Part shown: positions 55,225 to 64,000 of the stretch, piece after piece
How the letters are laid out: every line of letters begins with the position of its first letter
Position numbering within the stretch: the first letter of the stretch is position 1
Source of the DNA: Symbiotaphrina buchneri
Lineage: Eukaryota; Ascomycota; Symbiotaphrinales; Symbiotaphrinaceae
DNA: 64,000 bases
Direction: 5' to 3'
Assembly (NCBI GenBank): GCA_001599915.1
Contig: BCIG01000002.1
Coordinates: forward strand, 310,001-374,000
Made by a program: the position numbers and the translations under genes
The notes under the pieces: model-generated
What the model saw: only the letters and a program-made list of their open reading frames with translations
Told to the model about the DNA's origin: nothing
Databases searched by the model: none

Positions 55225-56784
55225 ATGAAGTTCTGTCACAAATCATCGGCCTCGCGGCTATGGAAGTCGCTTTCGATCGGGCTGTTGCTTCTGGGCAATG
55301 GTCAGACGGCATCCGCCATCGATCTGGACCTTAGCAGCACATGTTCGTGATCCCTCCCTTGGCTCGTTGCGATCATCCGCTGACGGCTTTCTGCTGCAGC
55401 ATCCATCAAACAGGCAGCATGGACGGTCGCACATGGTATGATGAGTTATTATCAGGGGAATTTGACCGGCCAGACACCCGGTTTGCTGCCTCTAGGATAC
55501 TACTGGTGGGAATGCGGTGCTATGTTCGGTCAGCTCATCAGCTACTGGTTTTACACGGGCGACACGACGTACAACGACAATGTAATGGATGGCATGTTGT
55601 TTCAAGTGGGTCCCGATGACGATTTCATGCCTCAAAACCAAACAAGTACCGAGGTAAGAATGCGGAGGTGACATTACTTCTGTTGGAGGCCTGGTGGACT
55701 GACGGCGATAGGGGAACGACGATCAAGTCTTCTGGGGCTTTGCTGCCATGTCCGCTGCGGAGAACAAATTCGCCGACCCTCATTCTGACAAGCCATCGTG
55801 GCTCGCGTTGGCTCAAGCCGTCTTCAATGAACAAAGTTCTCGATGGGACACTGCAGCATGCAATGGTGGGTTAAGGTGGCAGATATACTCCTTCAACTCA
55901 GGATACAATTACAAGCAGACGGTGTCCAACGGTGGACTGTTTGCTCTGGGTGCTCGGTTGGCTCGATACACCGGCAATCAAACATATGCCGACTGGGCAG
56001 TCAAAGTGTGGGATTGGATGGCGGATTCCGTGTTGATGACGCCGGATCTGTTGTTGTATGATGGAACGAGTACGACGGTCAACTGCTCTACCCCTGATAC
56101 GTTGCTCTGGACGTATAACCAGGGCGTGTTCCTGCATGGCGCCGCGTTCATGTACAACTTTGTGAGTTCCTTTCCAATGCTCTCCGCAGAGACAATGACC
56201 ACTAACCTCTACAGACGAACGGCGCCTCTCTCTGGGAAGACCGCGTCACACGCCTTCTCAACGCCTCCTCCGCCTACTTAAAAAACGGGGTCATCAGCGA
56301 GGTGACATGCGAGCCGACGATGAACTGCAACACCGACGAAGTCGTCTTCAAAGGCTACTTCGCGCAATGGCTCGCCCAAACAACGCAGCTCGCACCATTC
56401 ACCTACAGCACGATCATGCCAATCCTACAAACCTCCGCCACCGCCGCCGCCAAATCCTGCTCGGGCGGGTCCGACGGCGTCACGTGCGGGATGACGTGGA
56501 CGACGGGCTCGTGGGACGGCAAATACGGTGTCGGCGAACAGATGAGCGCGCTGGCGATGTTCCAGTCGCTGCTCATCGACCAGGTCACGGGCCCCGTCAC
56601 GGCGTCCACCGGCGGCACGAGTAAGGGCAATCCTGCGGCTGGGACGGGCACGAGTACTAGCACGGACCCGTACCTCCTGGGCTCCGTTACCACGGGCGAT
56701 AAAGCGGGTGCGGGCATTTTGACGGTCCTGGTCCTGGTGGGGGTTATTGGTGGGACGGTCTGGTTGCTTAAGGGCCCCGACTGA
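55225..56784 (+). CDS. GH76 family mannan endo-1,6-alpha-mannosidase (DFG5/DCW1-like)
   Basis: Model: join(55225..55342, 55400..55653, 55712..56161, 56215..56784), 463 residues. It has an N-terminal signal peptide (basic start, [16 protein letters not shown], cleavage near residue 30), [18 protein letters not shown], and the GH76 catalytic pair in [13 protein letters not shown]. Several cysteines and N-glycosylation sequons occur in the second half. The C-terminus has a Ser/Thr/Gly spacer and a hydrophobic segment ([18 protein letters not shown]), compatible with GPI attachment or a membrane anchor. Fungal GH76 proteins are thought to link GPI-mannoproteins into the cell wall. Three canonical introns of 53-58 nt are present. 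Confidence 0.92.
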
Positions 56785-57580
56785 TTAGGCGCAGTCAACC
56801 TGGCTGCTGGCGTAAGCAAAAAGGCGGACGCGGTGGGTCAGAGCGAGACGGTTGCGAGGAGCGAATCTTGTTGAGTCTGGCCGCCAAGTCTCTCCGAGCG
56901 CGCGACAGCTTGTTCCTTTCCTCGAGCTGTACAAAAATACTGGTGGTATATGGGAAATGGTGGCGTCTTCTTTTGCGGCTTTTTCATGTAAGTAATCTTA
57001 CTGTCTAGGAGGAGGCTTCTGCTTGCTATAGGTAGTATAGTATTGTGTTCTTTGATGGCTTTAAATCGGATCAACTATTCTTTCAAACCATGGATTACAT
57101 CAATGTGCATGTGCGTGTTAGCTCCCGCATGAGCTCCCACCCTTCGGGAAGTTCAATCATATTCTCCTTTTCCTATGGAGAGAACTCTAGGTAACGTAGC
57201 ACGTCCTCATCCTCAGCTATGAAGGGATCTTCCATCTTCCTTCCGCGGTGCTCAGCCGTTGAGGTGCGTTTGCTTGAAGTCATTCCAAGCTAGGTCATTC
57301 GAATTAAGTCACTTGAAAAGCTGTTCCTGTTCCGGTCATTTGCCAATTTGCCAATGAGTCATTGACTGGTGCGGGGTTCGTACACAGCAAACAGGAAACG
57401 GGGCGTTGGTGAATGATCCTAATTCTGGAGCAAACATCTCCACGGATGATGAGCAAACATCTCTAGGCCGCTTACTTAAATGCGGGACCGTTCGTCCAGG
57501 CCTGAGGTTTCTTTCTGTTCTGCAGTTGCTACTACCTTATACCTCCTTATTCTCTACTACAGCTACTATATAGCTATTAT
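56785..57580. other. Intergenic, right flank of GH76
   Basis: About 800 bp without a gene. AT content rises around 57020-57070 and 57530-57600. This is where ordinary gene order ends and the disturbed 57.5-61.7 kb section begins. Confidence 0.4.
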
Positions 57581-58966
57581 ATGACTGTTTCTCTTTATAA
57601 GCTATATGGGCTCTTTCGGACGTTGAGAGACCGCCAGCCTGGCTCTTCCAAGACCTGAGGAAGTCTGGCATTGAGGGGACAGCCTTCACAGAGGGCCTAG
57701 GACCTTTCCGACTTTGCATCAAACAGACGCTTCACAAGGTTCTGTACTGCCTTCGGGGAAGCTATAAGACAGAATGTCGCTACCAACGAAGAGGTTGACA
57801 CATTCGCAAAGCCGAGGTTGTCGGCCTGCGGAATTCTAGTCCGCATTGCTGAGGTGTTCATCCCGGAGATTGTCCACGCGAGGTACGTGAGGCCAGGGTA
57901 CGGGAGATGCGCGCGGCTAATGACTTCAAGGAAACAGGGCTACGACGGGAACAACAGGTTGATCAAACGGCTACTTGCAGCAATTGGAACCGTTGGAACC
58001 GTCATCGAACGACCTACAGAGTCAGCTGAACTCTATGAGCATAAAGCGATACGAAACGGCTATTCCTCATCCAAGTATGCAGCCTTACTATCCTTCTGTC
58101 TTGCAACATGTTTTTCTGACCCTAGTCAACCGTAGGAGGACCATTGCCGACTGCACGTCGAACTTCAGTTCTTGACGCACTGGAAGCGCCCCGTCAAGAT
58201 CTGAGCCTTGCTCCGGATGAAAACAAGCGGTGGTTTATCAAGAGAGATGGGTTCCCTTACCCAATCTTTGGCATCAAAGGCTTCGACTTCACCATCCGCC
58301 CCTTAGTTTCTTCGTCCTCCAAGAATTAGGCACACAGTCCTACGATTCTCGGACCAGGAAAAGCAGAAGCTTAAAAGGGTGACAAGAGAAGCATTGTTGA
58401 GCACCCAATGGGGAAAGGAACTGTTGGACGAAATTCTCATAGGGTCATCTCCAGAGATAGCGGCCGCATTTAAGCAATGAGATGATACATTGATGGAGTG
58501 TCAAAGGAGGGCCGAGAAGGCAGAGGAGGAGTTGGAACGAGCGAGGACGAAGATCTCGTCATTAGACCCGGTCATTACCACCTACATCCAAAAACGTAGG
58601 GTGATATCCTCCGGTCCGGAAGCTCTCAACGAGTTGGCGCCGTTTGTGGACGATGAAGGAGATGATGATGGATATGGGACGACCAACTTGATAAGCACGG
58701 TCGAACAAAATATGGACATTGTCCATGGGGACGTATGGCTTGATAATTCTGCAGAAACACGACAGATCTTCAAGCTTCTTGGTGTTGCGCCTCAGACGAT
58801 CATGCCGACACATCAGGTCCCGAGCCTTGCTCCGGATGAAATCAAGCGGTGGTTCGTAAAGAGAGACGAATTTCCTTACCCGATTTTTGGCATCAAAGGC
58901 TTGGTGCCAGCCGGCACAACGCCAACCGCTGTGCCTCAGACGAGTCAGACGCCCCGACGCAAGTAA
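57581..58966 (+). pseudogene. Degenerate coding remnants of an unrecognised gene family
   Basis: Coding-like peptides appear in several frames on the plus strand: about 57600-57780 (PAWLFQDLRKSGIEGTAF), 58140-58320, 58335-58475 (LRFSDQEKQKLKRVTREA) and 58490-58966. The last is a 158-codon ORF with a coiled-coil start (CQRRAEKAEEELERARTK) and a C-terminal DEFPYPIFGIKG region. In-frame stops (for example TGA at about 58479) and frame changes separate them. No single spliced model joins them convincingly. I do not recognise the family. The peptide SLAPDExKRWFxKRD occurs twice, so part of the gene was duplicated before decay. Confidence 0.5.
58203..58903 (+). repeat. Diverged direct repeat of about 82 bp
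   Basis: Unit 1 at 58203-58284 and unit 2 at 58822-58903, both starting GAGCCTTGCTCCGGATGAA and ending GGCATCAAAGGCTT, with about 10 differences by eye. Many differences fall at codon third positions of the shared frame, so the units seem to have diverged partly under coding constraint. Confidence 0.8.
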
Positions 58967-59234
58967 CCCAGCGGCCGTCAGCCAATCGTTCGGTGCAATC
59001 TCCTCAGCAGCAGCGGCCACCCAGAGGAGTCCCCGACACCACGCAGGCGACTTCGAACCGACGATCTTCCGGGAGAGATCGGGTTGTCAAGAACATAACG
59101 GATGTGGTGCTCCCGACACGCCCTTTTCGCCGGAGGAAGTGCCGGTAACCATCGCAGAGAAGATGGCGATGGTTTTAAATACAAAACAGAAAGGATGCTC
59201 AGTTAGGTAGTCTTCTCCAAGCAATACCATCGCA

Positions 59235-59835
59235 ATGGCGGTTACCTACGAAGAATGGTCCGCAGATTTCTATCGCGAAGTAGTAAGGAACGTGCCGCTT
59301 CCAGCGGTGTATGTCGATGGCCTGGACGAACTCGTTGTAAGTTGTGTGCTTTCACTTCAGTGCAGCCATACGTTACGAGGAGTGTTAATGGTCTCTGCTG
59401 TCACAGCAAGCCTCATATGAAGCATACCGAGACCGCTGGGCCGACGTGAGATTGCAAGTTGTTCGGCGGGGTGATGACTGGGCCATCCAGTTCATCGAAT
59501 TCTGGCCTGTAAGCAGTGATAATCCGTGACTCAATGCCGTCCCTGTGTCGACCCGAGGCTGAATTTACCTTCAGCAAGGACCAGGACGGACAGAAGGGCA
59601 GGGTGGGCCCACCCAATATGGGGAGGGTGATGCGGTGGAGACGACTGTTGTGGAGGAGGACTCGCCGGTGTTGGAGGCACCGGGCCTGAAGTCAACTCCA
59701 CGGCAGTCTGTCGAAGCCGTTGACCCCGTAGTGCCCATGGACAGTGACACTGTCCAGCACCCGCAGAACTTCGGCGCATGTTGTCCCCTGTTCCGGACAA
59801 CACGGTTAGACGTGCTGCGGCACGTGCGAAGATGA
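59235..59835 (+). CDS. Small spliced gene of unknown function
   Basis: Model: join(59235..59336, 59407..59508, 59575..59835), 154 residues. Exons 1 and 2 are both 102 nt and all junctions are phase 0. Donors GTAAGT and GTAAGC and acceptors CACAG and TTCAG are strong, which argues for a real transcript. The protein starts MAVTYEEWSADFYREVVRNV, has an acidic and Trp-rich middle (RRGDDWAIQFIEFWP) and a low-complexity Gly/Pro/Val tail ending LRHVRR. No domain, signal peptide or membrane segment is recognised. It lies between the degenerate remnants and the convergent minus-strand gene and may belong to the same transferred or rearranged block. Confidence 0.55.
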
Positions 59836-60416
59836 AGTCTGAGTCGGGCCGGCGCCGAAGAGCGTGGATCCAAGAAGATGACGAAGATTGGGTGGCAGGG
59901 GAAACACAGAAGTTTTGCTGAATTTATCTTCGCGTACCTACTATAGAAGGACTGGAGCTTGATCCGCTGTGCAAGGGATAGGGCAAGAGAACGGAACCAG
60001 GGGAAGCAGGGGAAGTTCAGGCATCGAGAAGTTGGTCGTAGCGGCGCACCACCGAGGTGGAATATCACAAAGGAGAAACATGTTACAATAGGGCACAACA
60101 GCATTGACTATCCGACTGAATGGCGGAACGAAGCTCTCTTTCTCTATCCTGATAGCAGCCAAAAAACCAGGCTTAAGGTCCTGAAACCCGGCCAGCCCCC
60201 TACAATGGGCATGTGTGTAAGAACTTCCAGCCTTCCCTCAATCCTGTTCATCCCCTTCCGAAAGCTCTAGATACCCCAGCACGTCGTCGGCTTCCTCGTC
60301 TTCGTCCTCCCCGGCTGCATCCCATCGGCCTCAGCGCTCTTCTGTGTCTTCCTTCCTATCCCTGGGCTTCTTTCCCTTCCCCTTCTTACCCTTCTTATCA
60401 TGGGTATCCCGGCGCT
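59836..60416. other. Intergenic between convergent genes
   Basis: About 580 bp. Short ORFs at 59959-60270 and 60213-60506 have no recognisable content. Pyrimidine-rich DNA is present around 60280-60400. Confidence 0.4.
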
Positions 60417-61733
60417 TCAGCCGTTCCTCGTCGGATTGGTCGCCTTGCGTACCATCTCGTCGGCGACAATCTGGTTGATATCGCCGACCAAAGACACGAA
60501 TGTTGAGGTCTTGTACTCAACACCTTCGGCTGTAACATTCTCCTTTTCAAGGAAGCTGCAAAGAAGACCGTGGAGCTGTACTGGGTTGAGGGAATATTTT
60601 ACCAGATCATGGCCACTGTCAAGCATTCCTGGTCGCGACGGGAGGGTGGCTAAAGTTGATCCGAAATCCGTGAACCAGTTCGTCTTCTGAAGAAGTGCCG
60701 GCGGCACGACGGCCCAGGGGTGTCCGCCACCGAGGTCCATCCCTTTCGCCGTGGAGCAAATCAACAGACCACCAGCCTTAGCACGGGTGATGCTTTGCCT
60801 TGTGTGCTTCGAGGTGTGGTTGGTCACTTTCTTGGCCACGTCGGCGCTTCCAGGAGAGGTGTTGACTGCGAGCTGGTGGGGAGGATGCTCTTCAAATGGA
60901 AGGGGGACAACACTGTCCTTATCGTAATTCAGACAATGTTCATCGTTCCAACGAAGGTCAACAAACACAAGCATTCCTCTTGGGTACCACCCGAGACAAT
61001 GAATCAACCCTCTTCGCCTGTTAAATGACTCATTAGCTCAAATATAGGGGCTCAGATGACTTCAAACTCACCTCTGGCGACATTTGTCCAACGATTCTCG
61101 GTAAAGGCTGTCGGCAGCGATTCTCAACGGCGTCCCAAGTGACGGCAAGGTGGTCTTGTAAAAGAACGGATCTTGCGCCCTCGGGAATATAGCCACTGAA
61201 GGAGGCGGGTGAGGCAGCTCCGAATTTTCTTCCAGGATCGCTTCGATCTTACGAGCGACTTCTTTGCCGTGAGACAAGTGTAATTCGAAGTCGGCGAGTT
61301 TCGCGTAGTCAACCCACTGCGACCATATGGTGCCCACACTGTCAATGGGTACAGGCAACCACCACTCGTGAGGTATTTTCTCTCTTGGAATAAGCATCGC
61401 ACGCTCTGGAGTCCCGTCAAAGGTGGCATATAGAAAATGCCAGCCGACATCTTCACGAAAGACGATCCGACCGTTGTAGTAAGTGTACCAATAGCGAATC
61501 ATTTTCTTGCCTTTGCCCTGGGGTCCGACCCTCATCTGCAGAGACCCCGACTTTGCTTCTACAAGGTGCCCATGCTCTTTTAGTTGGCTTGTGAATTTGA
61601 AGTCCCCCTGTCGCATGACTGCTGGGAATTGCACATCTTGTACCTGCACTTTCTTGGAGTGTTTCGCAAGAATTTGCTGCAATCGGCTGACCTGATCCCT
61701 AGGAAGATACCGAAGGCGGTCCACATCTGCCAT
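60417..61733 (-). CDS. Uncharacterised two-exon protein with weak PD-(D/E)XK-like motif
   Basis: Model: complement(join(60417..61017, 61072..61733)), 420 residues; the 54-nt intron has GTGAGT and AACAG ends and the join restores [18 protein letters not shown]. The N-terminal half has D44 ([11 protein letters not shown]) and, fifteen residues on, E59-A-K61 ([10 protein letters not shown]). Then follow [20 protein letters not shown] and [12 protein letters not shown], a layout reminiscent of restriction-endonuclease-like folds. This is inference only. The first 11 or so codons ([11 protein letters not shown]) are the out-of-frame reading of the adjoining MFS transporter, so the present start was probably acquired at the breakpoint and the true N-terminus is missing. 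Function is unknown. Confidence 0.55.
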
Positions 61734-62584
61734 GTCATAACCAGTGCGCCACGGATGGTAGCCGGGGAGTTCTCAGCAGCGTAGATTGGGACTGTTGAGC
61801 CCTTGGAGCCCATGCCGATTCCAAGCAGGATACGGCAGATGAACAGTTGGGGCCACGTTTGAGCAAAACCGGAGCCGATGACAGAGAAGAAGCAGAAGAC
61901 GGCGGAGAAGAAGATTGTGCCACGACGGGCGAAGAAGTTGTTCAATGGGTCGGACAGCCAGCAACCGCTATGGAGATATTAGTTAAATTCATCGTCATTC
62001 AGGTTCGAGGCGCGACGTACAGAAGAGAGGAGCCAATGTAAGGAGCAGCGTTGACCAGTCCCACCAGCCATGTGTTGCGCTGGTAATTGGGATCGGTGGG
62101 GTCTGAATCATCAATGCCGAGATCCTGACCGAAGGACAAGTTGGCTCCGTTGGAACCAGTCTGATCCCAACCTTGCACGGCAGCACCAACGGAACAGAGG
62201 ATGATGGTCATGTAGAGCGACAGGGGCTGGCGCCATTTGTGCGTGATCTCATCACTCAGTGCATTGAGCTCTTCATCCTCGAGGTCCTCTATCCGCTCGT
62301 ACGCCGGCGGGTCCTGTGCGATGAGTGCACCTTTGCGCAAGAGAGGGATGATGTCAGTCATCTCCGTCTCCTTGGCAAATTCGTCGACATCACGCATGAG
62401 CTGATCCCTCGGGATCCCTGCCAGGGGGTTGCGGATTCTTCACAGCATTAGCATAACAATCAAGGGCCAGCAGAGGGGGTAGATAGACAAACCTGGCTTC
62501 CTTGTTGTCATTGAAATTGACATGGTTTTTGTTCCAGTCCTCCACATATTGGGGCTGCATCTTGCCGGTCATCTCCTCCGACAT
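61697..62584 (-). pseudogene. Truncated MFS polyol/inositol-type sugar transporter (5' half only)
   Basis: Segments 62584-62493, 62437-62021 and 61967 to about 61697 splice cleanly (introns 62438-62492 and 61968-62020). They give the family N-terminus: NPLAGIPRDQLMRDVDEFAK, then [33 protein letters not shown], and [17 protein letters not shown]. At FLG the similarity stops abruptly. The next codons belong to the unrelated minus-strand gene, and no second half (WRLQLG..., PESPR...) is found elsewhere in the window. About 240 of an expected 560 or so residues remain, with only the first few transmembrane segments, so the transporter cannot work. The cut marks a rearrangement or insertion boundary. 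Confidence 0.85.
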
Positions 62585-64000
62585 GGTTGCGTTTGTTGAT
62601 ATGCGGGCGTGAAGATTCGGTTATACCAGTAAAGGGGTATGGTGAAGCCCGCTATATACCAAGCAACTCCAGAACCTCAGCTGATACCGGCTTATTGAGG
62701 GATATGGCAACAAAGGAATGATGGAGGCAAGGTCTGAACGGGGGCGGGGGTGTCCAGTCTATATACCAGCGGGGAGATCCACCCCTATGCGCCGATGGTG
62801 TAACCCGAGTACGCCCCTCACACGTTCTAGCGACACATATCTCCATGGGGGTCTTTGTCTGGGGAGCAAAGTGGATCCTAGCGCTGCTCTGTCGACGATT
62901 TGTGGATCCAGCCCAAGCTCAGAAGCCAAAGTGTAACCTGCCTGCATCACTGTGCCCCACACGCTGCCCCTGGACGAGGCGGCTCCGGACTGGAAGCGTC
63001 CAGGCAGTGGCCATGGTCCATACGCTATCGAGTAACAAGTGCTGGCCACTGAGGCATTTTGTCCTTGCTTCTCCGGCTTTGGGTGCACGCTAGAAGACCC
63101 AATTTGGTGAAGCTTAACAGGAAGTCAACTAAAAATTGCATCTTCGGTCATATTTCAAGGCCTAGTCCATCGACTAGGCGATGGTCAGATCTCCTCGTAA
63201 GGCAATTTGCGCAAAGTTCAGGCTGGCTGGGTGACCGAGCGCTGCGGGAAGTAGATGCGGCTTGCGGGACGTTTCCTTTGAGTGCGACATAGCGGCATTC
63301 CAAAGTCGCCTGATGTTGCTCAAGACCAAAGTGACTTTCGGGAGCTAGTGCCGAAACAAGTATAGGGCGGCTGAGCCCTCCAACAATTTGACAACACTTT
63401 GGCTGGAGGATCGTATGCTCGCATGAGCAGTGGGATATCATCTCAACCCCTGGGAACTGTCTTGATGCCCCCAACAATCCGTCCTAATGCGACTGATCAT
63501 CTGACGAGGGGAGAAGAGTGGGTCGTCCCCAGTTGCCTCAAGGGATCTGACCATCCAGTACGGAGAGGCGGGGTGGATCCATCCACCCCCTGGGCGAGTG
63601 CAAGTGCAAGTCTGCGCATTTCGTCCCCGCGCAGAGTGGATCCCGACGTCGAGGAGTGGTCGGAGATGTTTTGCACTATTCTGCCCGTGCCCCCGTCTGT
63701 CGTCCAGGCCAGTATGGATGGATCCGTTTGCATTGTGCTTGAACGGAGATTTCGCAGCTTAAGAAGGCATGCCTCGGCAAATACCCTGGTGCGCAGTGCG
63801 TCTTTGGGCGGTCATGGCCAAGCATCAGTAGCACGGAATGCTTCACTCAACCTTAACCCTCGATCCGATCCCTCTTCTCCGGATCCTCCTCAGCCCTAGC
63901 AACTTAACAGGAATGGTGTTGGATCCGGATTTTTTGCTTGTGAAGGTGGAAGCAACGCCCCTTTGCTTGCCTCCCGGTCCTTCCTCTTGCAATCCTAGCG
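62585..64000. other. No supported gene; promoter side of the truncated transporter
   Basis: About 1.4 kb. The first few hundred bp would be the old transporter promoter. ORFs at 62718-63292 and 63399-63899 are short, overlap in several frames and show no family resemblance. Direct GGATCC-rich patches near 62870-62910 and 63570-63650 were noted without meaning assigned. Confidence 0.4.

Noticed and set aside
57500-61700. A complete large cargo-carrying mobile element (tyrosine-recombinase type)
   Set aside because: No tyrosine recombinase/DUF3435-like protein, transposase or defined ends are visible in the window; only a breakpoint is supported.
63399-63899. 166-codon plus-strand ORF near the right edge
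   Set aside because: No family resemblance; it overlaps an opposite-strand ORF and has no splice or start support.
1-64000. tRNA, rRNA or CRISPR array
   Set aside because: No cloverleaf, rRNA-like block or regularly spaced repeat was found by eye; a covariance-model scan would be needed to exclude a tRNA.

Overview
The window looks like a chromosome segment of a filamentous ascomycete, most likely an Aspergillus/Penicillium-type Eurotiomycete. The genes carry many short introns (about 50-105 nt, GT..AG, often with a CTNAC-like branch site). The content is typical of Pezizomycotina: Zn2Cys6 regulators, MFS transporters, an ankyrin protein with a fungal-specific N-terminus, DUF2406, a GH76 (DFG5/DCW1-type) protein, an NRPS-like reductase and Baeyer-Villiger monooxygenases. 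No bacterial, organellar or CRISPR features are visible. Gene models were spliced by hand; for intact models the exon lengths sum to a whole number of codons.

Layout. 0-6.2 kb is ordinary: a GH16 glucanase-like protein cut by the left edge, a transaldolase-family enzyme, a fungal pyroglutamyl peptidase I and a DUF2406 protein. An AT-richer gene-free stretch (6.2-7.6 kb) precedes a doubtful ankyrin-repeat gene (7.6-11.0 kb). At 11.6-20.4 kb lies a possible catabolic or scavenging locus: a Zn2Cys6 regulator, a sulfatase, a sugar-porter MFS transporter, a tubby-like-fold protein and an anion:cation-symporter (Dal5-type) MFS transporter. At 21.2-25.0 kb are an SDR, an interrupted PLP lyase and a second SDR with an in-frame TGA.

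25.3-53.4 kb is the main feature, an apparent specialised-metabolite gene cluster. It holds two Zn2Cys6 regulators, an adenylation-thiolation-reductase (A-T-R) NRPS-like enzyme, an amino-acid permease, a 2-oxoglutarate/Fe(II) dioxygenase, two Baeyer-Villiger-type flavin monooxygenases, an MRP-type ABC exporter, a GMC oxidoreductase and an SDR. The logic would be that the A-T-R enzyme activates a carboxylic acid and releases it reductively as an aldehyde or alcohol. The oxygenases and oxidoreductases would then elaborate it, the permease and ABC protein would handle transport, and the regulators would control the set. HGATAR (GATA-factor) sites are frequent in the promoters. I do not recognise the cluster or its product. 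A roughly 200-bp repeat family occurs in inverted orientation at 40.44 and 51.65 kb, bracketing the ABC/BVMO/GMC block, and a fold-back/direct-repeat rearrangement lies beside one copy.

53.9-56.8 kb has a small conserved hypothetical gene and a GH76 cell-wall protein. From 57.5 kb the sequence is disturbed: degenerate coding remnants with an internal diverged direct repeat, a small spliced gene of unknown function, and a two-exon gene with a weak PD-(D/E)XK-like motif. The last abuts the truncated 5' half of a polyol/inositol-type MFS transporter at about 61.70 kb, which marks a rearrangement breakpoint. 62.6-64.0 kb shows no convincing gene.
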